A stretch of 64,000 nucleotides of DNA from Smithellaceae bacterium (GTDB taxonomy: Bacteria; Desulfobacterota; Syntrophia; Syntrophales; Smithellaceae). Shown piece after piece: positions 16,241 to 25,071 of the stretch. The notes under the pieces are model-generated. The model saw only the letters and a list, made by a program, of their open reading frames with translations, was not told the DNA's origin and did not search any database. How positions within the stretch are numbered: the first letter of the stretch is position 1; every line of letters starts with the position of its first letter. The position numbers and the translations under genes are program-made. The stretch lies in assembly GCA_030690945.1 (NCBI GenBank), contig JAUYFM010000004.1:1-64000 (forward strand), read 5' to 3'.

Positions 16241-17422
16241 TTATATAATTGTGCTCAGTTCTTTCAGGCATTCACTGATTCCCGCAACGCGCGCGCCGCA
16301 CGCGATGGGATAGCCGGGATCGGTCATCGGGCAAATAACCCAGGTGCGTTCCGGTTTTAGCGCTTTGATCGTATCGGCAAACCCTTTGGAAAGATGAGGC
16401 GTCAGGGATGCCTTGATTTCAAAGGCCAGCCTTTTTTTACCTTTAGTCAGAACAAGATCAATTTCTTCTCCTGACGATGTTCTATAAAAGAAAGGCTGCC
16501 ACAGAGGCAATGCGCCAATAAGCTGTTCAATACACCAGCCTTCCCACGATGGACCGAATGCAGGGTTTCCATAAAGCTCCGTCATATTGTCAATCTCCAG
16601 TATCGTATGCAATAGCCCGCTGTCGCGCAGGTATATCTTGGATGATTTGACCATACGTTTTTTGAGGTTGATCTCCAGAGGCTGGAGGGTGCGCACCATG
16701 AAAGTCTGTTCAAGAATGTCGATATATTTACGAACGGTGTTGTGGGATATGTCCATCGATTGCCCGAATTTGGATGCATTAAGAAGACCGCCATGATAAT
16801 GCGCTATCATCTTCCAGAAGCGCGCCATCGTCGGCATGGGTATGGCAAAACCGAATGCGGGGATGTCGCGGCTCAGGTAATCCTTAATCATGTCCCTGCG
16901 CCAGGCGTCACTCTGCGTGTCGTTATCAGCCAGATACGCCGGAGGAAAGCCGCCACGCCACCAGTGCTTTTTAAAATCCAACCCTTTTTTGCCGCTTCCG
17001 CTTGTCAGTTCCGCCCAGGTAAATGGCGTGAGTTCAATATAGTGGATGCGTCCGGCAAGCGTTTCGCCGCTTTGCCTGACAAGATCACGCGATGCAGAAC
17101 CAAGAATAAGATAGCGACCGGGCCGCCTGTCTTTATCGATAAGAGCCCGCAGCAGGGGAAATATACCCTGTTTCATCTGTACTTCATCTATACAGATCAA
17201 TCGATCTGCGTGTTCCTGAAGGAATAGTTCAGGATCGCCGAGTTTTCGCATGTCCGATGGAAGTTCCAGATCCAGAAAAAGCGCGTCTTTACGGTTCTGA
17301 AGAACATGCCGGGCGAGAGTTGATTTGCCGCATTGTCGCGGCCCGATCAATGCCGTGACGGGGTTATGGTTGAGGGATTGCTGTAATTCGTCTGTTACGT
17401 ACCGGTTAATGTAGCTTTGCAT
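16241..17422 (-). CDS. AAA ATPase with DUF4143 domain
   Basis: A 393-residue protein of the ATP-binding DUF4143 family. Walker A is GPRQCGKST at about 27-35 and Walker B is LICIDEVQ near 75-82. The sensor-like LILGSASRDLVRQSGETLAGR segment follows, and a C-terminal domain contains FYRTSSGEEIDLVLTKGKKRLAFEIKAS, split here from a longer conserved nuclease-like D-E-x-K pattern. Family members are common in accessory regions and have no agreed function. It stands alone between the repeat zone and a WYL regulator. Confidence 0.9.
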   Translation of the reverse strand: MQSYINRYVTDELQQSLNHNPVTALIGPRQCGKSTLARHVLQNRKDALFLDLELPSDMRKLGDPELFLQEHADRLICIDEVQMKQGIFPLLRALIDKDRRPGRYLILGSASRDLVRQSGETLAGRIHYIELTPFTWAELTSGSGKKGLDFKKHWWRGGFPPAYLADNDTQSDAWRRDMIKDYLSRDIPAFGFAIPMPTMARFWKMIAHYHGGLLNASKFGQSMDISHNTVRKYIDILEQTFMVRTLQPLEINLKKRMVKSSKIYLRDSGLLHTILEIDNMTELYGNPAFGPSWEGWCIEQLIGALPLWQPFFYRTSSGEEIDLVLTKGKKRLAFEIKASLTPHLSKGFADTIKALKPERTWVICPMTDPGYPIACGARVAGISECLKELSTII

Positions 17423-17526
17423 ATTGTCACCACCTATTACAATTTACAAAGATAATACCACAGCCTGATTCTACTTTCATCAACAATATTATTGCCCGTT
17501 GATCTTTACGAAAATTCTGATTCATC

Positions 17527-18498
17527 TCAAAGGGCGTAAACTTTTCTCATCTTTTCTATTTCTTTTTTTACTTCCTGCCGCAGCACGGCGGGGGCTATCA
17601 CTTCGACCTGCGACCCATAGCGCAATATTTCGCGTTTGATTTCCCGGAAGTCGGCTACGGGGATGGTCAGGCACAGTCTGCCGTCTTTTTCGATAGTCAC
17701 TTTCTGCTGGGGATGCCAGCTTTGCTCCGCGATCCAGGGGGCGATATCCTTCGCAAATCGCAGGCAGACTTCTGTGGTTTCTTTACCCCGGAAAATGCCG
17801 AAGGTTTCCCGGATATAATCCTTAATCCGAGTTGCGGACACGCGGGCGTCAATCTGGATTTCGCTGGCGGCAACTGACTGAATCCTCGACAAAACAAAAT
17901 CGCGCAGTTCTTTTTTGACATTGCAATAGGCGATGATATGCCAGGTGCCCATATAGTTGAGCAGGTGCAGGGGCAGAATGTCGCGCGTCGTAGATTGATC
18001 ATTGTGCGGCGAGTAGTAGGCAATGCGCACAGGCTTCGACCGGAGCAGTGCCTCCAGCAGCCGATGAAAAACCGCTTCATTGGTCCGGGCATAGGCAATA
18101 TTTTTGACGGATATTTTATCGCTTAATTCGTCAATGGATAAAGTATCCGAAGAATGATTGGTGATGATCTGATTGAGTAACGTTTTCAGGGTTGTCTTCA
18201 CGCCGCTGTCCGGAACGGCGGAGGCCAGCCGGTAGGAAAGGACAAGCGAGATCAGTTCGTCTTCGGAAAGCCACAGGCCGGGGATTTCCCAGGTATTGTC
18301 CTCATAGGTGTAACCGCGCCGGTTGTGTAGGTAACACAGAGGGGCCTTGAGCCTTTCGCTGATAAATTCAATATCGCGCTGGGCTGTCTTGCGGGATATC
18401 CCAAATTTTTCAGACAAGGTTTTTGAATTGGGATATTTGTCTTCCTTGATTTTGTTGTGAAACCAGAGAAATCGCTCGTAGATGATTTTAGATGACAT
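17527..18498 (-). CDS. WYL-domain transcriptional regulator
   Basis: A 323-residue protein with an N-terminal helix-turn-helix (NSKTLSEKFGISRKTAQRDI, about 24-43) and a WYL domain in the middle (RIAYYSPHNDQSTTRDILPL then LLNYMGTWHIIAYCNVKKEL). The C-terminal WCX-type region is about 240-323. WYL proteins sense ligands such as nucleic acid or nucleotides and control defence and DNA-damage genes in several bacteria. It could regulate the neighbouring ATPase or the CRISPR region, but that is only inferred from location. Confidence 0.9.
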   Translation of the reverse strand: MSSKIIYERFLWFHNKIKEDKYPNSKTLSEKFGISRKTAQRDIEFISERLKAPLCYLHNRRGYTYEDNTWEIPGLWLSEDELISLVLSYRLASAVPDSGVKTTLKTLLNQIITNHSSDTLSIDELSDKISVKNIAYARTNEAVFHRLLEALLRSKPVRIAYYSPHNDQSTTRDILPLHLLNYMGTWHIIAYCNVKKELRDFVLSRIQSVAASEIQIDARVSATRIKDYIRETFGIFRGKETTEVCLRFAKDIAPWIAEQSWHPQQKVTIEKDGRLCLTIPVADFREIKREILRYGSQVEVIAPAVLRQEVKKEIEKMRKVYAL

Positions 18499-18580
18499 GT
18501 GGCCCTCCGGTGAGTGAAATCGATCATGGCGATAATCCTTTCTGACTAGATCATTCTAATGTTTTGTTTTTCTTTTGTTG

Positions 18581-19552
18581 TCACAGATTCAACACCCACA
18601 GCGGTTTCTCGCCTTGCCTGACGCGAATCAGATTGTCCGTGGCCATGTTGAGGATGCGGCCGCCGGATTCGCGCGTGGAGCCGGCCAGGTGTGGTGTGAG
18701 GATGGCGTTTTCCAAACCGAAGAGCGGATGATTCTGCGGCGGCGGCTCTTCAACAAAAACATCCACGGCGGCCATCGCGATTTTTTTGGCACGCAGCGCC
18801 TGAGCCAGCGCCGCTTCATCCACCAGTGCCCCTCGTCCGACATTGATCAGCACGGCCGTCGTTTTCATCAGGGACAGCTTTTGAGCGTCGATGATTTTTG
18901 TGGTTGTCTCCGTTAGCGGCAGGTGAATGCTGACCACGTCAGCGGTTTTTAAAATATCTTCCAGGGAAGCATAAGTGGCGCAATACTTTTTTTCGTCTTC
19001 GTCGCTCAGCCGAACGATGTCGTAATAAAGCAGTTTAACGCCAAAGGGTGCAAGCCTTTCGGCCACGGCGCGCGCGGTGCGGCCCATGCCCAGCAAACCA
19101 TAAATTTTGCCGTTCAGTTCAAAGACACCGGTTCGCTGCGCATGGGTAAAGAGCCATTCCCCCTCATGGGTTTTGGCGTTGTAAAAAGGCAGATACTTCA
19201 GGCAGGCCATGGCCAGCATGATGGTGTGCTCGGCCACGCCGATATCGTTGGCGCCCGGCGTGTTGGCTACGGGAATTCCAAGCTCTGTGCAGGCCACGAT
19301 GTCAATATGGTTGTAACCGACACTGGGCTGCTGGATGAGTTTAAGATTCTTTCCCGCCTGAACGATCCGGCGCGTGATCGGCGTCGCGCCCGTGTAATCG
19401 CCCAAAACAATATCTGCGTCGGCGATTTCCGCAATAAGTTGGTCTTCCGGCATTCTGTGCGCTTCAATAACGGAAAATGACAATCCCTTTGCCTTGCTTT
19501 CGATAAGGCCTTTCATGACATTCGACATTGGCGCTGTGTTGAGTATTTTCAT
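18581..19552 (-). CDS. D-isomer 2-hydroxyacid dehydrogenase (phosphoglycerate dehydrogenase-like)
   Basis: A 323-residue NAD-dependent dehydrogenase. The nucleotide-binding GLLGMGRTARAVAERL motif is near residue 151-166. Catalytic-region signatures are NVGRGALVDEAALAQAL and HLAGSTRESG (His near 282; the usual Glu-His pair appears as Glu in VFVEEPP and this His). No C-terminal ACT domain is present, so it is the short type. It may make 3-phosphohydroxypyruvate or reduce another 2-oxoacid. The DUF1015 gene two places upstream is often found near serA-like genes, which supports a serine-related role weakly. Confidence 0.88.
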   Translation of the reverse strand: MKILNTAPMSNVMKGLIESKAKGLSFSVIEAHRMPEDQLIAEIADADIVLGDYTGATPITRRIVQAGKNLKLIQQPSVGYNHIDIVACTELGIPVANTPGANDIGVAEHTIMLAMACLKYLPFYNAKTHEGEWLFTHAQRTGVFELNGKIYGLLGMGRTARAVAERLAPFGVKLLYYDIVRLSDEDEKKYCATYASLEDILKTADVVSIHLPLTETTTKIIDAQKLSLMKTTAVLINVGRGALVDEAALAQALRAKKIAMAAVDVFVEEPPPQNHPLFGLENAILTPHLAGSTRESGGRILNMATDNLIRVRQGEKPLWVLNL

Positions 19553-19639
19553 AATATCTCCCTTTCGGCATCATCTCACAAAGATAACATTGACTGGATA
19601 TCTCTGCCCGTCGGAGCCTTCCTAATGTCTGATCAAACG

Positions 19640-20329
19640 CTACCGGCTGAGTGCTTCACGAATTTTTTGCGCCAGTTCCCGTTTTTCAAATAATTTTTCA
19701 ATCGCGTCACCCAATGCAATATCGGCCTGATACCCCATCCGGTCTTCTGAAAAAGATACATGCTCCTGAGACGTTGTGGCTACCACGGTGGCGCGATGCA
19801 ATATTTTTTTATTGACGGTATCCGCCAGGTAAATGGTCAGTCTCATTTTTGTTGTGTAAGCATTGGTGGGAAAATCCCGGCGACAGTTGATTTCCATCTC
19901 TTCAATCGCGCCGCCGATCAGAATTTTGCCGTTCGCGGCCTGCGGAATCGTTTCTTCACGCAAATCCCATCGTTCACCCACGCCGGACAAATTATATCCG
20001 GCTTTTCTCAGATATTGCCTGACCCCTTGGGCGACGGCGTTTGTCGCTCGGGTATTTTTGGGCAAAACCAGCACTTTCATACCGTTTTTTTCGATGACGC
20101 GTCCAATCACCAGCGGATCGTCTATCTTACGCGTATCGGTAAATTCGGCCACTCCGATAATCGATTGCAAAGCTTTTTGATCCGGTTTCAGGTAGGAAGG
20201 AACCGCGGCATATTCCGCGTCATAACCCATATTGACGGAGTAAATCCCCGTGGTGGCACAACCCGAAAAACTGAACGCTACAATCAGGACAAAAAATGTC
20301 AAACAATACGATTGAATCTTTTTCATCAT
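19640..20329 (-). CDS. Putative lipoprotein
   Basis: A 229-residue protein with a lipoprotein signal: charged MMKKIQ, a hydrophobic core, then the lipobox FSGC at about residues 21-24 followed by ATTG. The mature part resembles YajG-type or related outer-membrane-linked lipoproteins (IIGVAEFTDTRK, IGGAIEEMEI, MRLTIYLADTVNKKI), a fold built around strand pairs. It likely sits at the periplasmic face of a membrane. No specific function can be given. Confidence 0.7.
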   Translation of the reverse strand: MMKKIQSYCLTFFVLIVAFSFSGCATTGIYSVNMGYDAEYAAVPSYLKPDQKALQSIIGVAEFTDTRKIDDPLVIGRVIEKNGMKVLVLPKNTRATNAVAQGVRQYLRKAGYNLSGVGERWDLREETIPQAANGKILIGGAIEEMEINCRRDFPTNAYTTKMRLTIYLADTVNKKILHRATVVATTSQEHVSFSEDRMGYQADIALGDAIEKLFEKRELAQKIREALSR

Positions 20330-20344
20330 ATCCTCCTCATAAAC

Positions 20345-20561
20345 TTTAATAAGTGATTCTCCTCTTTTACTCGTGCCCTCAAGGGTATAAAGAGGGGTTG
20401 GGGGAGATTTTATGGAACTGAGCCGATTGAAAAATCCCCCTCAAATCCCCCTCGCGCCACCTTATAGGTGGTTAAAAAGGGGGGAAGAAAAGACTGAGTC
20501 CAACAATAGCCAGCTCTATGAACTGGTAAAAATGCTTCTTGTGATAAGGTTGCAAGCCAAC
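20345..20561. other. Intergenic region with CCCCCT/AGGGGG repeat
   Basis: Contains AAATCCCCCTCAAATCCCCC facing AAAAAGGGGGG about 40 bp later, a dispersed inverted-repeat type also seen near 33185-33210. No coding frame is credible here. Confidence 0.5.
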
Positions 20562-21788
20562 CTAAAGGTTGTGAACAAATAGACCGCTGCGCAGCTTGGG
20601 CTCAAACCAGGTGGACTTAGGCGGCATAACCGCGCCGGCATCGGCCACCTTCATAATCTGCTCCATCGTGGTGGCATACAGGGAAAACGCTACAGCAAAT
20701 CCGTCCTGATCTACCAGCTTTTCGAGTTCCGCCATCCCCCGGATGCCGCCGATAAACTTGATCCGGTCGTCGGTGCGCGGATCGGCGATGCCTAAAACGG
20801 GCGCGAGCAGGTGATCTTGTAAAATGGCCGCATCCAGACTGGCCACCGGATCTTTGGCATCATATACGCCGTCTTTGATGGTGATGCCATACCAAGCACC
20901 ATCCAGGTACATGCCGAAATCATGAAGACGCTCGGGCGATTTTGCGGAAAAGTTCTTCGTAATGGTAAATTCGGCGCTGATCTTCTCCAGAAACGAATCC
21001 GGCGTCAGGCCATGCAGACCTTTCACAGCCCGGTTGTAATCCATGACTTTCAATTGATTGTGCGGAAAAAATACAGCCAGCACCCTGTCCGATTCCTGCG
21101 CCTGACCCGGCCTACGACGTTTGCGTGCAACGGTTGCGGCGGCAGCGGCGCGGTGATGCCCATCGGCAATATACAGTGCGTTAATTTGCGCAAATTCGCC
21201 TTTGATCTCTTCGATCTCCGCTTTATCTGTCACCACCCAGGCGGTATGGATCACACCGTCTTCGGCAGTAAAATCATATTCCGGTTTCCCGGCAACAATC
21301 TTTTCCACAATCGCGTTGATTCGGGGGCGCGCCATGTAACTGATAAATACGGGACCGGTCTGCGCGTTGACCGTATCAACGTGGCGGATGCGGTCTTCTT
21401 CTTTGTCCTGACGCGTCAACTCATGCTTCTTGATCTTTCCTTCGTCATACTCGGCTACGTTCATGACGCCGACGATGCCGGTTTGCACCTGATTCGCCAT
21501 CTGCTGACGATAGACATAATAACAGGGTGAATTATCCTGTTGCAGGATGCCCTCTTCTCTTAATTTGTCGAAATTGCGCCTGGCCGTTGCATAAATCAAA
21601 ACATCATCAGGGCGCGTGCCGTCCGGCACGTCGATTTCTGATTTTTCCACATGCATAAAACTCAGGGGACGCCCGGCCACCGCTTTCTGTCCTTCTTCCC
21701 GTGTCATCACATCGTACGGCAACGCTGCAACCTGCGCCGCATATTTCGCCTGCGGACGAACCGCTTGAAAAGGTAATACTAATGCCAT
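20562..21788 (-). CDS. DUF1015 family protein
   Basis: A 408-residue protein matching DUF1015 over its length: FQAVRPQAKYAAQVAALPYD at the start, ADGHHRAAAAATVARKR near 208-224, and MPPKSTWFEPKLRSGLFVHN at the end. The family is distantly related to the ParB/serine-kinase-like fold and often lies beside serine biosynthesis dehydrogenases, as here. A kinase role is possible but not shown. It is separate from the lipoprotein gene by 232 bp. Confidence 0.88.
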   Translation of the reverse strand: MALVLPFQAVRPQAKYAAQVAALPYDVMTREEGQKAVAGRPLSFMHVEKSEIDVPDGTRPDDVLIYATARRNFDKLREEGILQQDNSPCYYVYRQQMANQVQTGIVGVMNVAEYDEGKIKKHELTRQDKEEDRIRHVDTVNAQTGPVFISYMARPRINAIVEKIVAGKPEYDFTAEDGVIHTAWVVTDKAEIEEIKGEFAQINALYIADGHHRAAAAATVARKRRRPGQAQESDRVLAVFFPHNQLKVMDYNRAVKGLHGLTPDSFLEKISAEFTITKNFSAKSPERLHDFGMYLDGAWYGITIKDGVYDAKDPVASLDAAILQDHLLAPVLGIADPRTDDRIKFIGGIRGMAELEKLVDQDGFAVAFSLYATTMEQIMKVADAGAVMPPKSTWFEPKLRSGLFVHNL

Positions 21789-21901
21789 AATCTTATCTCC
21801 TGCTTGACTTTAAAAATACTATTGCGCAAGGCTTAACACAATGGCATAATCCGGGCAATATCAAATTGAGGACGTCCAGGAAAAAAGCAGAGGGTAAAAT
21901 A

Positions 21902-22384
21902 ATGGAAAACACACTTGTTTTTATTCACGGTTTGGAGAGCACTGCTCAGGGGACCAAAGCACAATATTTCAAGAAGAATTTTCCGCAAATGATTATTGAA
22001 GATTACACGGATGACTTTAAAACCCGCATGCGCAAACTGGATCGGATTCTTGACGGCAAAGACCATCTGATTCTGGTGGGATCAAGCTTCGGCGGCTTGA
22101 TGGCGGCTCAGTTTGCACTGGATCATGAAGAGCGGGTCACAAAGCTGATTCTGATCGCTCCTGCGCTGACCATAGAAGGATTTGAAAGCGCTGTAAAACA
22201 GAAGCTGCAAATCCCGGTGATTCTCTATCATGGCATGAAAGACGACGTTGTCGATCCTTACGCCGTCAAAAAGATCGCCGAAAAAGCATTCAACCATCTG
22301 GAGCATCACTTGGTTGACGACGACCACCCGTTGAATAACGCCTTCCCTCACCTTCCCTGGTCGAAATTACTCTGTTCAGAGTAA
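21902..22384 (+). CDS. YqiA/UPF0227-like alpha/beta hydrolase
   Basis: A 160-residue esterase-like protein starting MENTLVFIHGLESTAQGTKA (21902); the frame is open from 21866, but the alignment with hydrolases begins here. The nucleophile elbow is GSSFGG near residue 61-66, the acid is in HGMKDDVVD, and the histidine is in DDDHPLNN. It hydrolyses small esters or thioesters in the cytoplasm; the natural substrate is unknown. Confidence 0.85.
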   Translation: MENTLVFIHGLESTAQGTKAQYFKKNFPQMIIEDYTDDFKTRMRKLDRILDGKDHLILVGSSFGGLMAAQFALDHEERVTKLILIAPALTIEGFESAVKQKLQIPVILYHGMKDDVVDPYAVKKIAEKAFNHLEHHLVDDDHPLNNAFPHLPWSKLLCSE

Positions 22385-22537
22385 CCGATTGATTGAGAAA
22401 TCAGTCTTGCTGAAAATCTGCGGCGCGTTCGACTCCCTCAAATCACTTTGCCGCGAATACATTTTGGGGCCGTCATACTAAGAGTCTACGCAGTGAAGCA
22501 GCCGAAATGCATAGCGCAACTATTGCCAACTATTGCC

Positions 22538-22566
22538 TTGACATTATGCGTTGCATCTCTTAACAT
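22538..22566 (+). promoter_or_regulatory. Sigma-70-type promoter for the NIL-ferredoxin gene
   Basis: TTGACA at 22538-22543, a 17-bp spacer, and TAACAT at 22561-22566, 34 bp before the chosen start at 22601. Confidence 0.6.
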
Positions 22567-22600
22567 GCCGCAAAATCGAAGGATTATCACTTTTCAGGCT

Positions 22601-23011
22601 ATGTACTCGAAAAAAATAGTTATTCGCTACACACCAGAGATTGTCCAGCAGCCGGTTATTTATCTGCTGGCTCAAAAACACAACCTTGTCTTTAATATTC
22701 TCAAAGCAAGAATCTTTCCGCGCCGCGAAGGCGTAATCGTGCTGGAACTCTCCGGTCAAAAAGAGGATTTCGACCGTGGCATCCGTTTCCTGAAAGAAAT
22801 GGGGCTGAAAGTTGAATCTCTTTCCAAAAGCGTGTTCCAGAATATCGATAAATGCATTCACTGTGGCGCCTGCACAGGATTTTGCCCGACCAGCGCATTA
22901 TTTTTCGAGAAAGAGACACAAAAAGTTTTGTTTGATCCTGAAAAGTGCAACGGCTGCGAACTGTGCGTTTCCGCCTGCCCCGTCCGCGCGATGGAAATTA
23001 ATTTAATCTAA
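22601..23011 (+). CDS. NIL-domain 4Fe-4S ferredoxin
   Basis: A 136-residue protein starting MYSKKIVIRYTPEIVQQPVI at 22601; the frame is open from 22448, but that upstream part overlaps the promoter and has no family match. The NIL ligand-binding domain covers about 1-75. Two 4Fe-4S motifs follow: CIHCGACTGFCP (about 85-96) and CNGCELCVSACP (about 116-127). Proteins of this type take part in sulfur/methionine-related redox chemistry in anaerobes. It is followed by the DUF1846 gene at 40 bp. Confidence 0.9.
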   Translation: MYSKKIVIRYTPEIVQQPVIYLLAQKHNLVFNILKARIFPRREGVIVLELSGQKEDFDRGIRFLKEMGLKVESLSKSVFQNIDKCIHCGACTGFCPTSALFFEKETQKVLFDPEKCNGCELCVSACPVRAMEINLI

Positions 23012-23051
23012 TCAGAATAATATCTTCTTTAAGAAAGGCCTTCAAGTATTC

Positions 23052-24572
23052 ATGAACACAGGCAAAAGCGGTTTCGATAATGAAAAGTACATCTCCGAGC
23101 AGACAGCGGCAATTTTACAGCGTGTCGAAAAATTCAACAATAAACTCTACCTGGAATTTGGCGGCAAACTGCTTTACGATTATCACGCCGCGAGAGTGCT
23201 GCCCGGCTATGATCCCAACGTCAAGATGCGGCTCATCAAGGAGCTGAAAGACCGCGCAAATATTTTACTTTGCATCTACGCGGGCGACATTGAACGAAAA
23301 AAAATCCGTGCGGACTTCGGTATCACTTACGATGCGGACGCGATGAAGTTGATTGATGATCTGCGCGGCTGGAATATAAATGTGATGGGCGTCGTCATTA
23401 CCCGGTTTGATAATCAGCCTTCAGCCGTTTTATTCAAAAACAAGCTGGAACGCCGGGGCATCCGTGTCTTCACACACCGCTTCACGAAGGGGTATCCGAC
23501 CAATGTGGATTTAATCGTCAGCGATGAAGGCTACGGCGTCAATGACCACATCCCTACGGACAAACCGCTGGTGATTGTCACGGGCCCGGGGCCGGGCAGC
23601 GGGAAACTGGCAACCTGTCTCTCCCAACTTTATCACGACTACAAAAGAGGCGTCAAATCGGGCTACGCTAAGTTTGAAACCTTTCCGATCTGGAATCTGC
23701 CGCTCAAGCATCCGGTCAATGTCGCCTATGAAGCGGCTACCGCCGATATTCGCGATTTCAACCAGATTGACCCGTTTCATCTGGACGCCTACGGCGAAGC
23801 TTGGGTCAATTACAACCGCGATGTTGAAGTTTTTCCGGTTTTAAAAAGAATTCTGGAAAAGATCACCGGCGAGGCTTCCTTTTATAAGTCTCCCACTGAC
23901 ATGGGCGTTAATCGCGCCGGGTTTGCCATTACGAATGACGACATCACCCGGGAGGCGGCCAAGCAGGAAATCATCCGCCGGTATTTCCGTTACCGCTGCG
24001 AATATGCCATGGGATTTTCCGATAAAGAGACCGTTCAGCGCGTGGAATTATTTCTCAACGATTTTAACCTGAAACCGGAGGACAGACACGTGGTCGTGCC
24101 GGCGCGCAGGGCGGCCGAGGAAGCGGTGGAACGAAACCGTGGCAATGAAGGCATCTTCTGCGGCGCGGCCATCGAACTGAAAGACGGCTCGATTGTCACC
24201 GGCGCCAACTCTCCATTAATGCATGCGGCATCCAGTGTGGTGATCCACGCGATCAAGCATCTGGCGGATATTCCCGATAAAATTAAACTATTGCCGCCCA
24301 ATATCACCGACTCGATCCGTAAGCTGAAAACTGAAATTCTGGATGAAAAAAATGTCAGCCTTGACATGGAAGAGGCGCTCATCGCGCTCGCCATCAGCGC
24401 CACAACCAATCCGGCGGCGGAACTGGCCTTGGAAAAATTAAAGGAATTGCAAAACTGTGAAGTTCATATGACCCACATTCCCACACCCGGTGACGAAGCA
24501 GGGCTCAGGCGCATGGGCGTCAATCTGACCACCGACCCGCATTTTTCGACCAACGATCTTTTCATTACATAG
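23052..24572 (+). CDS. DUF1846 family protein
   Basis: A 506-residue UPF0371/DUF1846 protein. It opens MNTGKSGFDNEKYISEQTAA and contains GKLLYDYHAARVLPGYDPN, VIVTGPGPGSGKLATCLSQL (a phosphate-loop-like segment near 177-196) and FYKSPTDMGVNRAG. The family is conserved in anaerobes and may act in nucleotide or cofactor chemistry, but no reaction is established. It is probably co-transcribed with the preceding ferredoxin gene. Confidence 0.9.
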   Translation: MNTGKSGFDNEKYISEQTAAILQRVEKFNNKLYLEFGGKLLYDYHAARVLPGYDPNVKMRLIKELKDRANILLCIYAGDIERKKIRADFGITYDADAMKLIDDLRGWNINVMGVVITRFDNQPSAVLFKNKLERRGIRVFTHRFTKGYPTNVDLIVSDEGYGVNDHIPTDKPLVIVTGPGPGSGKLATCLSQLYHDYKRGVKSGYAKFETFPIWNLPLKHPVNVAYEAATADIRDFNQIDPFHLDAYGEAWVNYNRDVEVFPVLKRILEKITGEASFYKSPTDMGVNRAGFAITNDDITREAAKQEIIRRYFRYRCEYAMGFSDKETVQRVELFLNDFNLKPEDRHVVVPARRAAEEAVERNRGNEGIFCGAAIELKDGSIVTGANSPLMHAASSVVIHAIKHLADIPDKIKLLPPNITDSIRKLKTEILDEKNVSLDMEEALIALAISATTNPAAELALEKLKELQNCEVHMTHIPTPGDEAGLRRMGVNLTTDPHFSTNDLFIT

Positions 24573-24577
24573 AAAAA

Positions 24578-24928
24578 CTATTTCCCGACATCTTCTTTCG
24601 CGGCGTCCAGCATTTTATTGAGCTCTCCGGGAACTTTTTTTACTTTATCAGCCAGATCCTTGGTCTCCCGCCAAAAATTGCTGACCTTATCTACGATCTG
24701 CTCTCCGCCGGATTTCAATGTCTCCACAGACTTTTTAATTTTGTCGGGCATGGTCGCCGGGTCTTTGGAAAGGTAAACCCCGCCAACCAGTAAAATGACA
24801 AAAAGAAGCAAAATGGTTAATTTAATAAATTTGCTTAGGATAAAACACAGAATTATAATAACGACAAAAATCGCCAGCAAAGTATAGGCTGTCGGGTTTG
24901 TCGAAAAATAATTATAAACACATTCCAT
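24578..24928 (-). CDS. Small two-helix membrane protein
   Basis: A 116-residue protein with two adjacent transmembrane segments (about 15-33 and 35-53) and a lysine-rich soluble tail with helical periodicity. It is convergent with the DUF1846 gene, ending 6 bp away. I do not recognise a family. Confidence 0.6.
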   Translation of the reverse strand: MECVYNYFSTNPTAYTLLAIFVVIIILCFILSKFIKLTILLLFVILLVGGVYLSKDPATMPDKIKKSVETLKSGGEQIVDKVSNFWRETKDLADKVKKVPGELNKMLDAAKEDVGK

Positions 24929-25071
24929 GATGAAATCCTCCTTCCTGTATCTTTAAATATATGGGGGAATTTAACTTATTTTTAATATAAAATCTATTTT
25001 TTGTTTGCCTTGACAAAAAACCGGTTGCTCCATAGATAAAGCGTCGGATAAAAGAGGATGATGGGAAAGAA

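Noticed and set aside
22448..22600. Upstream extension of the NIL-ferredoxin gene
   Set aside because: It covers a good promoter and does not match the family; ATG at 22601 is preferred.
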